A program made the translations under genes and the position numbers. Shown here one piece after another: positions 31,989 through 44,460 of a stretch of 64,000 nt of DNA. How positions within the stretch are numbered: position 1 is the stretch's first letter; each line of letters opens with the position of its first letter. The notes beneath the pieces were generated by a model that made no database searches, was not told the DNA's origin, and saw only the letters and a program-made list of their open reading frames with translations. The stretch covers positions 2,418,001 through 2,482,000 of the forward strand of contig JACGCM010000560.1 of NCBI GenBank assembly GCA_014058105.1. Direction: 5' to 3'. This DNA comes from Kingdonia uniflora (lineage: Eukaryota; Streptophyta; Magnoliopsida; Ranunculales; Circaeasteraceae).

Positions 31989-32530
31989 TGTAATAATATT
32001 CTAATGGAAAGTAAGAAATGACACAGGTAATTTTAGCATGGAAAACCTCTGAATAGATAAAAAACCACGACCTTGAGTATAGGATTTTAATAAAAGTATC
32101 TTTATTGTTTTTGGCATATATCTTATTACAAGTGATCTCTAGATATAGAAATGTTTTAACCATGTAACTAAGAAGTTTGAATGGTACTGAGAATCTAGAA
32201 TAAGTAGTTTCTTGATGATCTCTTGTGTAATTTTATGTTCCATGTCTCTTTTAGAACTTTTCCTTTATATAGGCCTTCTCTGTAGCTCTTTATCGTGCTG
32301 GAGCATGTTTTCCAAATAATGTGGTTTGTGGCGGTTGACTAAGTAACTTACGAGTTCGTGAGAGACAGGTGTCTTTGAATGGATAAGGTTTTTCAGTTTA
32401 AGTTCGGCCCACGTTCTTAACAAGTTTACGGGGTAGGTTGGAATGTTGACAGGGGAAGTTATGTTAAAAATATGGGAGTCTGAGATGGAGGTGATTTGAA
32501 CTGATGACAGCTCATCTTTTGGTGAGATAA
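31989..32530 (-). repeat. Element H left LTR
   Basis: 32297-32530 matches 37036-37271 (ttctaaataatg.ggtt.gtggcggttgact ... ggtgagat). The left part has no partner here. The start TGTAATAATATTC was chosen by likeness to the LTR start of G. Confidence 0.6.
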
Positions 32531-32850
32531 GTTGAAAAAATTTATGTGTTGTTGAAAGTATGATAAGTCTGCATATTAGAAATGTGGTAGATAAAAATTG
32601 TAGGAAATCTGTAATGCAAAAAATTGAGCTAATAGAGGTCGATAGAATAATAAATCTTGAAAAAACAAGATCGACTTGAAAAATAATGTAACGTATGCGT
32701 TCGAGGGAAGAGATAACTTCAAATAGTCTATCTCAAGATTTTTTAGGTTTTTGTAACGAGATAAAAGGTCAAAATCATGTTTTGAAGGGAATGTGTTGTA
32801 CAAATGTATAAATAAAGTTAGAATTTATTTTTGAATATGGAGATGAGATT

Positions 32851-34460
32851 ATGATGGTGCGGACTCGATCTCGGAGAATTCGTCATGCCGCTGAAGGGCA
32901 ATTGGCCATAAAGATCGTTGTAGTGCGGGAGAGGATTTTTAGATTGTTTGGTTATGATGCTGAGTTACCAGTAAGGGAGTGCCAGCTCGACGGACTGGAT
33001 ATAAGGGGAAGGGAAGTTGAGTATGCCCAATATTTCTATGAGGTATACTTTCATGAATTGGTGAGGGGTTCTACAGATTGAGAAGAAGTGATTGGATTGG
33101 TTGCTAAGGTGGAGATCAAATTTGAAGATAGGATGATCGATGAAGGAGACCTGTTTGGATGTGGTCGCCCAGGTCATCAAGGTTGTTTTAGATATAATTA
33201 TATGTAAAGTGCTATTATAAATAAATGTAAGGTTGTTGAATTTAACAGAAAAGTTAGAAGTCAATTTGATCCTCTATAGTTGCAAATGTCGTTTGAGACT
33301 GTTTTGACAAACAAATTTTGAATAACTTTAAAAAATTATTAGCTTTGAAAATGACTTTACTAGTACTATAAGTATAAGGAACAAGAACAAAAAAAATGCA
33401 GGAGCTTCTAGTTTTGTTTTTTAAGTTAAGCTGTTAAAATCTAATATCGTGGAGTGTGAGTCATCATGAGTGTGGGAAGGTCAGATAAAGATATGGTAAC
33501 AGAAGATAAAATAGATTAAAATATGAGGGGAGGGGTAATAATAGAATGACGGTTTTATTAAGAATGTACAAAACGTCTGACATGGATAGTGGAAAGGACG
33601 CCTCAGTTCCAAAACTGAGAACGGGTCGTACGAGGCACAATAACTACCAACTGTTAGAGAGAAAAATAATAAATAGTGCTTTATCTTTATCATTCAAACA
33701 TTTTTCTACTTCTGAAAATTTGGAGAGTACAGAGAGAGAAGTGCAAAAAAATTACGATTGGAACAATTTTTCAACTCTGGTCAGACGGTAGAGTCTGATA
33801 GTGAGGTTGAAGTACGATTGGAACAATTTCTAGGTTTTCCTGGCAAATTGGTTGCCTATCCCTCTTATTCAGATGTATTTAAAGAGTTTTGTAAAACCAA
33901 GGCTGCCATAGGAGGGAAATGGGGTAACTGTGTAGAATACGCTCGTAGGCTGTTTAGGGGGTATATTGTAGTGATGAGGAGGAGTATTTTTATTTGTTGG
34001 CCAGCTTGGAAGAGGAAAATTGAGGTAAGGGTTTAAATGAATCGATCTCATTAGAATATTTTGATAAGAGTGTTCGGAGTGACCTTTTAGAGGGTTTCTT
34101 GTGTTACCTATCTCAATTAGAGTATAGGTTGAGTCTTCCCCTCACCAATTTGGCTAAGGGGATTATGAATACGATTGGGGTATATCCTGCTTAATTGAAC
34201 AGGAACATGGGGGAGGTAACTGAATAAAAAATGGGAGAATAAGGGGAAAGTGAGGAGGTTATCCCCTGAGGACGTATTACAATTTTATGGGGTGAAGAAT
34301 TATTACGCCAGTGGTGGGGCATATTTCTATGCGAGTGCAAATCGGCATCACTTTTTAGATATGAATTTAGCAGGTCGAGCCTGGAATGACAACGTAATAT
34401 ATCTGAGGGGTAATTATCTTCAGAGAGAAGATGAAGAACCTTTGGATCTTCTGCTTTGAG
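32851..34460 (+). pseudogene. Extra + strand gene in H, N-terminal part
   Basis: Frames 32851-33081 (basic start MMVRTRSRRIRH), 33546-34036 and 34250-34459 lie antisense to the expected pol. YYASGGAYFYASANRHHFLD and GRAWNDNVIYLRGNYLQ near 34310-34420 resemble the conserved middle of the plant gypsy-type transposon protein family (Transposase_28, PF04195-like). Frame changes near introns or mutations separate them. Known Tat elements carry such extra genes; a role is unknown. Confidence 0.45.
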
Positions 34461-34526
34461 CTGGAAAATAAAGTATGTATAATAATGCATAGATTATAAT
34501 ATTAATATGTTCGAACTGATGAATTT

Positions 34527-37062
34527 TTGTTGATAATGCAAATACTGTGCATTGCAGGCCCGAAGTCCCGAGTGGAGAGGAAAGATTCATTGTTGGATGA
34601 AATTGTGGAGAAAGAGGTTGAGTTTGAATTTATGTTGGAAAGACTTGGCCTTAGCAGAAAGAAGAGGGTTGGGAGCAAGTCGAAAAAGGTTCAAAAATTT
34701 CAATCGACCAGGCTGATGGCGGGTGTTGATGATGGGAAGAAGAGAGAAACTGGTGGGGAAGGTCAAACTAATGTGGCCAAGACCCCTATAATTGACAGTT
34801 CGGTTCATCCAGAGTCTATTACGTCGAGAAAATTTGCTCGGATGTTTCCAAAAAAATAGATGTTAAAGTATCCGTCGGCCTCTGGTACTACTGGAAGTGG
34901 TGAGATCAACGGAAAAGACAAAAGGAGAAGGATAGAACCTTCGGGGAGGTCAGGAGAAAAGGTCGTTGAAGAGAGACCTGCAGCTGAGGACGATCTTAAA
35001 GTAGTGGAGGAAAGGACCAGGCTGGCAGCTCTTCATGGAGAGGAGGACATGAGCAAGATGGTATGTATTTATGTTTGATCATGTAAAATATTTACTTATT
35101 ATGCTTCAAACTCACGCTGAGGTTGATTTGTTTTATGCAGGTTGCTCGTTTGGTGAATGGGATTTGGCTCGGAGTGGAAGAAGAAAAATCTGAGCTGATG
35201 AAGGTGAAGGTCGAGCTTGAAAAGAAGGTAGCTCGAGCGAAAGCTGATGCCCTCATGGAAGCAAAGAAGTTCGAGACCCCGAAGGCTTCCCATGCAGTGG
35301 TAATTGGCCATCTACAAGTGGAGGAGAGGGTAAATCTGGAGGAGGTAGAGGCAGAGCGCGAAAGGCTTGGGCACCACCTGATATTGAAAGGATATTCTGA
35401 GGATGAGGTAGAGGCCATTAAGGCAGACACTTATGTTGAGGAGGGTGAGGATGAAGATGTGGAAGAGGAGGCGGTGGGAGTTGTTGATGGGCTTGGCGGT
35501 GTCTCCTGTCAGACGGTGCTAGACAATCAAGGGGATGATAACGAACTCCCGGAGGGCGAGAATGAGAAGGTAGGATAGAGAAATGACTTGTATGAGTATT
35601 TTGAAACTGACCTGTAAATTGATAGATTTGTGCGTATTGAATAGACTTATATAGGTTGAGCCCTTTTTTTGTAACCCTCTTATAAGCACTTAGAGAAATG
35701 AGTTTCAGAATAAAATATCTAGAGACCGAGCTTGCCGGGGAGAGAGAGATCTTCACAGCCTTGCTGTCTTCAGAAGCCGAGCTGTTGGTTTGATTGGAAT
35801 AGGTCTTCTGACTTGTATGTTATATTGGAATAAAGCTATCAAGTAAATAAGATAACATAAAGTGTAGAGGTAGACCAAAAACTTGCTATCAGTTTTAGGA
35901 AAATAATACTAATATAGTGCATAGAAAAATTCAAAGGATGTAGATAAAGTAGCATATAGAAAACATGCACCTTAGACTTCAAAATAAATGTCATGGAGCA
36001 CCTATCTGAGATTGTGCCTTGACCTTAAGTTTAAAAGTAGTTGCGCACAGTAGATGCTAGAAATCAAATATCTTTTTAGAAATGAGATATATATCATGTT
36101 GATGGGTGTTCTGAATCAAGCTGTATATAATGTATCTATTATTGTGTAGGTTAAATTGGATTCAGTTCGCTCACGCGAAGATGTGGCGCTCCAATGTAAC
36201 CGAGAATTTGTGGAGGAGTTGGATAAGGTGAGGGAGGCGAATAAGAACAGAGAAGACCATCATGTAAAGGTATATTTTAAATTTGTTGAGGCATTCCAGA
36301 GTGTTGTCAACCTCACTCGAAAGATCGAGGAGAAGGATGCCAAAATTGGAAAGGGACTAAAAGAGCTTCCAGAGATAAAAGAACACACCGCGAAGATTCA
36401 AAGTCAGATTGACATGTTGATGGCTAAGGTATGCAAGCTGAAATGGCTCAATACCATATTCAATCACTAGAAAGATTAGAGGGACAATCTCAAGCTGATC
36501 TTCAGAATTATAGAAGTGAACTGGAACGACTAAAATAAAAAATTATTGAAAAAGATAATGAGCTGAAGGTGGCTCAAGAAAATCTATCGGCCTCGGAAGC
36601 CGCAACCAAACATTTGCAAATAACTCTACCCGCCAAGGATATGGAATTTCAGGCGATGCAACGGAGGTGTGACGAGTTAAATGAGAGAGTGGCATGATTG
36701 AAGATTGAATTGGCATAAGCCAACGCGCGTATCAAGAAAGCTGAGGATAGAGAGTGCTCGAGAGGGAGTATAAATAATGTTAAAGTTCCTATAGTCCAAG
36801 GGGATGTAGTTAGCCTGTTAAGTCAAATTAGAGATTTGGAAGGTGACGTAGTTCGAATACAGGGGAAGTTGCCAAAAGGGAACATAAACTTAAGGGAATG
36901 CCAGCACAAGTTGGATGTTGCTCTTGTCAGGGTGAAGGTCTTGGAAGGGGAAATCAGGGTGAAGGAAATTCTGATGAAGAAAAAAGATGACTTGTTAAGA
37001 ATTTTGAGCCATCAAGCGGGCATCAGCTCTTCATCGTACTGGAACACATTTTCTAAATAATG
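34527..37062 (+). pseudogene. Extra + strand gene in H, coiled-coil part
   Basis: A chain of Lys/Glu-rich frames: 34527-34859, 34860-35078, 35123-35578, 36156-36470 and 36836-37060. Likely introns separate them: donor gtatgt after 35060 with acceptor ttttatgcag before 35142, and donor gtagg at 35570 with acceptor tgtgtag before 36150. Heptad-like stretches (KSELMKVKVELEKKVARAKA, NLTRKIEEKDAKIGKGLKE) suggest a long coiled coil. Stops at 36472 and later show decay. G has a gene of similar layout. Confidence 0.5.
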
Positions 37063-37271
37063 CGGTTAGTGGCGGTTGACTGAGTAACTGACGAGTTTAT
37101 GAGAGATAGGTATCTTTGATTGGATAAAGCTTTTCAGTTTATGTTCAACCCACGTTCTTAACCAGTTTGTGGGGTAGGTTAGAATGTTGACTATGGAAGT
37201 TATGTTAAAAATGCGTGAGTCCGAGATGGAGGTGATTTGAACTGGCGACAACTTGTCTTTAGGTGAGATCA
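37026..37271 (-). repeat. Element H right LTR piece
   Basis: Only the outer 245 bp match the left LTR. The homology starts abruptly within the sequence following the coiled-coil frame, so a deletion joined the extra gene to the middle of this LTR. Confidence 0.7.
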
Positions 37272-38340
37272 AGGGATAGGTCCCTACATCTTTAGCCTGC
37301 CCATTGTGTTACTTTAGATGATAGTACCTATCCCACTTTTGAGTCAACAACACATGCACTCGATAATATAGTTAAAGAATACTCAAAATCATTACCTCCA
37401 CTTGTCATGTCTTGAGCAACATTTACCAAAGTGCTTGATTCCTTACATTTCTTCTTCTTAAGAAACACGAGACATTCATTTTTCTAATGACCCGTCTCTC
37501 TACAAAATGCATATTAGTCTTTTCCCAAGTTGTTACTATTTACACCACGATTTTTTTGAATTCAATTAAAAGTTATTACCACTATACTTCCCTTTGTCCG
37601 AAGACCTCCCTCTAGTCATCAATATCTCAAATATTGACTCCTAAGACTTACATTTTTTCATCCTCCAGTACCCATTGTTCACCACCGTCGTAGTCACATC
37701 TAAGTATTACAATGAACTCTTCCCGAACGTTATCATTCTAATGAAATGTTCGAACTCTTCGGGAAGCAATTTTAAGAACAAAAGTACTTTTTCTTCATCG
37801 CCAACAATTTTCTCTAGATTCGCCAAGTCGGCTAATCACTTGGTAAAATTATTTAAGTAGTCTGACATAAAAATCCCTTGTCTTGTCGTGAAGCGATAAA
37901 ACTTCCTCTTCAAATCGAGTCAATTTTGGATGTTTTTCACCAAATACTTCTCCTCAAGAATTCTCCAAAAAAATTTGTTGAGGTTTCATTCATTATAAGG
38001 TATTTTATATCTCGAGCAAGACATAAGCAAATTTGACCACAAACCCTCTTGCTGATCTTCTTTCAAGCACTCTCATCTGCCTGATCATCCGGTTTGTCTT
38101 CCAGTACCTCATCTAAGTCTTGTTAACTTAGCAAATTAATAACCTCGTATCGCCACATGCCAAAGTTGTTGGTGTCGTTGAATTTCTCAACTTTTATATT
38201 TACATTGTTAAATATCACCATTATATTTCATTTAGGCACCGAGGAACTACGTTCATCACCTTCTACCATGGTTCCCCTAATTTTTATACATTAACCAAAA
38301 TCAAAAATCCGAATAAATTCAAGATAAGTTGACGTTACCA
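37272..38340 (-). pseudogene. Element F gag remnant
   Basis: On the - strand the order from the PBS is a copia gag without a clean frame. Recognisable text includes the Ser/Leu-rich middle near 37700-37960 (rc of ...ttccaagtgattagccgacttggcgaatct), a Cys/His knuckle area near 37480 (rc of gtctctctacaaaatgc) and the LDSG-type protease start near 37330 (HMCC.LKSGIG). Heavily mutated. Confidence 0.45.
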
Positions 38341-38365
38341 CAATTTTGAGCACCACCGAGGAAAC

Positions 38366-38383
38366 AACCTCGCTCTGATACCA
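38366..38383 (-). other. Primer-binding site of F
   Basis: On the - strand TGGTATCAGAGCGAGGTT, initiator tRNA-Met type, next to the right LTR of F. Confidence 0.9.
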
Positions 38384-38384
38384 A

Positions 38385-38599
38385 TGGTTGAGCCTTGCCG
38401 TGAAAGCCAAACTTTTATCGATAAGATTAAGGTACAAACAGGCAAATAGGAATAGATAATCAACAACCAACAATAAGGTTTAAAGGTTATTCAGCAATTG
38501 CCTACATCCACACAAAATAGAGAGAGTTTATTCCAAGACTAAGGTTACAATTTTTACAAACGATTAAAGTTGCTCTTTAAAGAATTCCTCCCACTAAAG
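38385..38599 (-). repeat. Element F 5' LTR, inner part
   Basis: It matches the start of the left LTR (ggcaaataggaata, caacaaccaacaa.aagg, gagtttattcca, gaattcctccca) and is cut at the G insertion. Confidence 0.85.
38595..38599. other. Target-site duplication of G
   Basis: taaag before TGTAG at 38600 and taaag after CTACA at 50487-50491. Perfect; it shows G inserted into the F LTR as one event. Confidence 0.95.
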
Positions 38600-39083
38600 T
38601 GTAGTGGCGTATTTTCTGGAAGGAAAATCTTCACCAATACTTATTCGTAAAGAGAATGTAATATAGCTAGATAAAACATGATTTTATGTGAAAAACTCAG
38701 TAAAGGCTGAGAAAAACCATGTCCTTTAAGAGAATTTTTAGGTAAAATCCAGTAAGATGCTAGTTATTACACATTTTAGAGTGATGTTGGGTTATAGAAG
38801 TAAGAATAGCAAGAGATTGCAGTCCTGTAGAATCTATTATCTGCCTGTATTTATAGTCATACATGCAATTTTACAAAAATAAAGAAATAGTCTCCTATTC
38901 TGGGAGAGTGGGCAAACTTTGTGGATCTCTAACAGTTCTTTCTTGACCAAGCTTCAACGGCTACTTTTGGCAAGTTGAGGACTTATAGTAACTTCTCGAA
39001 AGATGGACTTCGATCATGTATGGCTGTCTTCGACTACACTATGCTGGCTTACTCTTGTCGAATCTGGGGAATATGCTACTACA
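38600..39083 (-). repeat. Element G 3' LTR (left)
   Basis: Begins TGTAGTGGCG, ends CTACTACA; 484 bp, same length as the right copy. TATA candidate (TATAAATA on the - strand) at 38848-38855. Confidence 0.95.
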
Positions 39084-40960
39084 ATTGCCCCATTCTCGAC
39101 AGAAGCACATGTAGCTATGTCGAAATGAAGTTGGAAGCTAAAGAGGTTGCTGAATGAGAAGATGAGTCATCTGTGTTATTTCCGAGGTCAAAGTAACTGT
39201 ATTTGGTGAAGTCATTCTCGAGGTGTAATTAATGCGGTACAGTAAATCTGGCGGAGTTACATTGGGTATAAATAGGAGGTTATTGAGGGTGGAATGGTGG
39301 TGGTTTTAGAAAGATGCCGCCCCAAGTGTGGTCTAATAAGTTGTTTGAGGCAGAAGACGGTGAACAGCCTGAGAGAAAAATCATGCACAAACTGATTGGT
39401 GACACTTCGTTATGTGATCGTGTCACGATGTTGGGCTGGAAGAGAGGTCAAGAGAGAGAAGATGCGCATCTGCTAGAAATAATTGTATCATCATGCGGTG
39501 TTGAAGGTAATGAAGTGCATCAGTTTGGGGTAAAAAGGGTAACTGTTTGTACTGATGATGAAGATTTGAAGTTTAGATGGGCGTCCAGGGATCTTGCCGA
39601 ACGTAGGAGGTTTCTTACAATTTTTTGCATCCTTCATCTGGGGAAGTAGCCTTTAGAAGTTCAGTGTCTTGAGATTCATTAAGGTTCTTTGCACTGGAAA
39701 GAGGCTTTAATGTCCGATTCTGGTAAAAAGAAAATACAGAGTAATCAGTCCTGTAAGTCAAATATAAAAATAGATGTAGCTTGATGCAATATAATCGAAG
39801 GAAGTAGTCACGAATGTTATATGCAGCAAAATCTAAGAGATAAAGTTTGTCGAATATGAATTATAACTTATTCATAATAATAAATAAAGTTAATATCGTC
39901 GATATTCTATTCATGTGTATTTTAATTATCAATTGTAGTTTTTAATAATCGAAGGTAAAATGTCGAATGTGAGTGCACATAAAATGTTGATGGGTTATTA
40001 TAACATCTCGAATGTATTTGACTGAGTGGGTCCCAGAATAGATTTTAAGGTTGATTGATTTGACTTTGAAATTGTAGAGTTCCAAGGCAGAGTAAATGTA
40101 GGTGAGTTGAACCAGGACTGGAGGGGGTATATATAAGTCTTGTTGCTTCAGATGCGAGGCATTCATGCAAGATGGTGAAGATGCGAGGTCTGGCCCGCGA
40201 TGGTGTATTCAGACGTGTTCAAGCGATGTACTAGGTGTTGTACTTTGGATCTCAGAACTGTGATATGCATATGGAAGATTTAGAGGAGCCTAATTACGAA
40301 GGGATGAGCAAGGCTTCTGCAAAGGAGGTGGATGAGGACTTTGAGTTTCTTGTCAATTTATAGTTTTGGACTCCTCCTGAACGATGTGCTGGTATGTGGA
40401 CTCGAGCAGCATTGTTGGTGATGAGGGAAGATGAAGCTGCAGTTAGGGGTTTATGAAATTGTAATGTTTAGTAGGAGTAGGTCATTGTAAGGATTGGTTA
40501 TGGTCAATGAAATGTAATGAAAATAATCGCGTAAAATGTTTTGACGATGGAAGTAATTTGTTGTTATTTTGTCGAATGGATAATGTACTTGTTGAAATTT
40601 GGTATTGGAAAATAGCTTTAAGCAAGTTTATGGTAGAATGTCGAATATAATGATATTATAGATACGGTCGCATGTGGACCCAAAAATATAGGATTGTGCA
40701 GGTAAAATAGAAGTGGGGGAACTATCAAGAATAATGATTATGGCCAGATGTGTTCCTTTAGGTGAAAGTGTGAAATATAAGGAAGATGATGTTAATCGTC
40801 TATGTGACAATATTGGTTGTGCTTTGTTGTACATGAATATAGCTGAAGAAGTTCGTCGAGATATTAAAGTATTAGAGTGGGAGTGTAAGCGTTTATTGGC
40901 TCTGAGAAGATTAACTATCAAAGTAGCTAGGAAAAGAAGTATAAGGCATTACATTTGAGG
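39084..40960 (+). pseudogene. Antisense region of G, first open frames
   Basis: Three + strand pieces: 39314-39649 (111 codons, MPPQVWSNKLFEAEDGEQPE start), 40171-40456 (MVKMRGLARDGVFRRVQAM start, two stops) and 40713-40958 (81 codons, basic, LEWECKRLLALRRLTIKVAR). They lie between the 3' LTR and the Transposase_28-like part. I recognise no domain. They may be exons of a small regulatory-type protein or chance; the first is the best candidate. Confidence 0.35.
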
Positions 40961-42137
40961 AGTTAAACAGTCGCGAAGTGGTACGATGAACAGTCACGTG
41001 GGGTCTATAAATACCTCTGAAGTGGGCGACATTTTGCACTTTGCAAACACAAAAAAAAAATATTTAGTGCGAATTACTTGTGTTCGTCGTTGGATTGGTT
41101 GTCTACGATTGCGAAGGAGGAGATTAGCATTCTGATTGAAAGAGCTAAGCGAGCAAAGGAGAGGGATACAGAAGTAGCGCGTAAACAAGGTTAGTGATTC
41201 GGGCTTTTATGTTTTATTACTGTGATTGATTAAGTTATAAACGAATATAATTAAGTAAAATGATTGCTGTTGTATGTTGAATTGAATTGAAAGTGAATGA
41301 TTTGTAAGATAACTGTATTAGGGTTTGACAGAGGAGTTTTAGTAAATTTTGTTTTGGGTGTGATTTGTTGGATGTCAAGGTGGAAGAAATGGAGTCGCAG
41401 GGGTTTTATGGATGGTTTCTGGTATGAAAAATGGGTAGAGATAAGCGGAGAGGGTGATTGGTTAGTGGCGCTGGGGTTACGGTGTGATTGTAGAGATGAG
41501 TGGAAATGTCATTTTGATACAAGAAAGATTGTCGGGGATATTATTTTTGTGTTGGGATTTGGCCGAATTTTGTGCCGGAGAAGGGGAATTAGCAATTTTT
41601 AAATAATGGTATTTTTGGGAGAAACAGGTGAAGTGTGTTCGAGAAGCTATCGAGTTTCGTATAATTTGACAAAAAGTAAACCAGATTAACAAGTTATCGA
41701 TGTTAAAAAATATAAAGGCATCGAAAACTGAGTAGATGTGTCACTTTAATGAAAGATAGGAATATGAATAAAATGATATGAATTATATCGAGAACTGTGG
41801 TAATAAGTATAAAGGTAAAATGATAGTAGCAGATAATAAAGCGAATGATGTGTAAGAGAGTAAGATCGACAACGATATCTTTATGAATATATTAACTTAT
41901 GAACATATATATGTATCACATATTATAAATTCTAGCTATGTAAATATTATGGAATCAATTGTACAAGTTCGATTTAAAATGGCATAACCAATTCAAAATG
42001 ATGAAAAGGACATATACGGGAGTCTGAAAGACGTAACGCCTCTGATGATTAATGTGAGGACTTGTGCACAACAATTGGGAGGGAGATATAGGGTAGGGTC
42101 GAGTAGTACAGATTTAGGTAGCGTGGAATAGTTTAGG
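40961..42137. other. Antisense region of G, no supported gene
   Basis: A possible promoter-like zone: ggtctataaatacctctgaag (TATAAATA at about 41005) precedes the + strand gene. A 101-codon frame at 41297-41602 is W/G-rich and low in support. Confidence 0.35.
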
Positions 42138-42660
42138 GTGACACCTAATGTTATTAAAAATGTTGAGGAGAAGGATATAGAAATGGATGTAGATCACGAC
42201 CCTCAAGCGAGTGATCGAGAAGGTAGTGGGGATGGGGAAGAAGATATGGAGGAAGGCGAGGAGGCATGTTATGGAGAGGGTCCAGACACCAAAGAAATAT
42301 TAAGCTTCAAGAAAAAGTATGGTATTCCTGGGGATATAAGGTTAGAGGAATACCAGTATGAAATGATCAACCAGGAAATACCTTTGAATGGTATCTGGTG
42401 TATGAGAACAAATAAAGAAGGGATTGAAGCTTCCCCTTAAAGCGGACCAAAAGAAATTAATAAACTTCTCGATGTGGCACCGGGGCAGTTCAATCCGAAT
42501 GTGTATAATCTGTTCAGGGTTTGTGGGGCAATAGATAACTATTGATGATTTATGTATGTACTATACACTCAAGATGAACTCGCAGAAGTTAGGTTACTGA
42601 AAAGACCATTATTTTATGATATGGTGTCAACTGTGGTTAGGTAATTGTAATTCTCGATGT
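42138..42660 (+). pseudogene. Extra + strand gene of G: Transposase_28-like domain
   Basis: An acidic start (VDHDPQASDREGSGDGEEDM) leads to FKKKYGIPGDIRLEEYQYEM, then, after a stop, [19 protein letters not shown] KYxIPxDVxL box followed by APGQLxPN is the pattern of the plant gypsy-type transposon protein family (PF04195-like), known as an extra gene in plant Ty3/gypsy elements. It lies antisense to pol. Stops at 42440 and 42543 break it. Confidence 0.6.
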
Positions 42661-42719
42661 TTGAATTGTGTGAATGATATGTAAGTGTTTCTAACTTGTT
42701 TATGTTGTTTGCAATGTTA

Positions 42720-44040
42720 AAAGAAGTCAAGAAGAAGTCAGAACTAAAGGAAGAGTTGTATAAGGTGAGGAGAGATTTCTTTAGTAAGATCGATAACCTG
42801 GTTATCGATCAAGATCTTATGAGCACTCTATTCCAAGAAGCTGGTTAAAAGAGATCGAGGGTAAAAGGGTCAGAAGTGCCTGTTATCGACAGAAAAATGT
42901 CGGTGAGGAATAAGAGAGTCGCAGATGTTAGCTTACCACTTGAAAATCGCTCCTTAGTTGGGTACATCACTAACATAGAGATTGATGCTATGCTAAGAGA
43001 TTCTCTGGGAAGGAATAAAAAGAAAAGGGTGGCGAGTTCTGATGTTCCTCCATAATCGACAACAGAGGAGGTGGCTGGTACTATTAGCTCAGGAGTTACT
43101 GTGGATATACGTCCTCTACGGGGTTCTGTGAGTATGGTCCCAAAGAAGACTAGTGGCGAGGCGTCAAAGAAAAAATATTTTAAAGAATTTGAGATGGAAG
43201 TCCAGAAGACTATGAATGCCTATACGTCTGGGACGGAGGAGCTGAAGACGGAGCTGGAAGATTATTTGGTGGGGATTGATAGTTTGAATACATTTTTCAG
43301 CGAGGGTCAGAGGAATTTGACAAAGGTGAGAAATTTTAATGTATTTTTACAAATGAAAAAATTGGTAGGTCCCTCGAATATTTATTATATCACTTTGATG
43401 CAGATTAAGAAGTTGGTAACTGAAGCTATGGGTCGCGTTGTGGGCAGTGGAGAGCTGGCAAATCAGATTATTTCCTACAAAAACATAGAGAAGGACTTGA
43501 TCGCGGAGAAGGCGGAATTGAATGCAACATTGAATAGGTATTAGCGCAATGCCAAGAAGACGAAGGAAGTTGCGCTAGGTGAAGCGAAGAAAGTGGCAGA
43601 GAAAGAGAAAAAGGAGGCGTTGGCATTGCAAATGGCCACCTATGAAAAAGATGCAAGGGATTAAGTTACCGATGCTCATAAAGCAATGGAGCAAGAGCAG
43701 GACAAGCTGCTCGATGAAGTGAGGGCGAAGATGAATGAGGAGAAACTAGCAAAATGCATGGAAGCGAGGACGCATTTTTTAGAACAATATGACGATTTGG
43801 ATGAGAGGAAAAAATTATGCAAGGGACTTGAAAAAGCTTGTGATGCTATTTTTGCTGATAGCTCGGACGGCGAAGTACCCTAGACTCTTGATGTTCTTGG
43901 GGCAATTAATATTATCAAAAATAATGTGATGGTGGAGGCTGACGGTGCTCATCCTGGTGAGGTAGCAGATGTACAGATTCCCGAAGGTACCCCAAATTTG
44001 AATGAAGAAAAATCTTCCTCTGAAATGTTAAACCTCGTGT
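42720..44040 (+). pseudogene. Extra + strand gene of G: coiled-coil C-terminal part
   Basis: Continues the gene with [20 protein letters not shown], then 43071-43544 and 43686-43883. Lys/Glu-rich heptads (EMEVQKTMNAYTSGTEELKT, KEVALGEAKKVAEKEKKEAL) suggest a long coiled coil. A likely intron has donor gtgagaaat at 43327 and acceptor ttgatgcag at 43402 and is itself open. TAG stops at 43542 and near 43660 and TAG at 43881 interrupt it. Domain order matches the gene in H. Confidence 0.5.
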
Positions 44041-44460
44041 AGACTGTGTTTATTTGAGGAAGGATATAAAAATGGTCAGTGGGACCGAAACAATTTAATT
44101 CGCAGTATTGTGGTTAAACAATTTGGTGCTGCTACAAAACTTTTTTACTCGTGAAATAATTATGTGCACTTGTTTTGTAAATAGTTCTAAGTAGCAGATT
44201 GGATAAAATAATTTTGATTGAATGTGACTATAGATCGAGCAGATAAGTGAGGAACACTTGCTTCCGTGATATGTGAAAGATGGCCATAAAATGGCAAGTA
44301 ATGAGAATGAGTACTAGATGTATATCTTTAGATGGGTATCTAGATTTAGAATTGAGAAGAACAAGAGCCCTCTTAGAGGTTGTTCAATAAGTAAAGAGCG
44401 CAAAGTAGAATATCTTATAATTGGATATTGTTCGTATAAAATTTGAATGATAGGCTTTAG

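Larger units (their letters stand above)
31989..37271 (-). mobile_element. Element H: Tat-like gypsy remnant with an extra + strand gene
   Basis: A 540-bp LTR on the left and a 245-bp LTR piece on the right are direct repeats. Between them lies only the + strand (antisense) gene region; gag, pol, PBS and half of one LTR are gone. The LTR resembles G in layout (tgtaataatattc start, cttgagtat and catggaaaacct blocks, reversed TATA at about 32271). Its ends and TSD are uncertain. Confidence 0.6.

Noticed and set aside
35092..35756. Ser- and Pro-rich - strand frames opposite the H coiled coil
   Set aside because: Antisense of Lys/Glu-rich codons gives such text; the + strand frame explains it.
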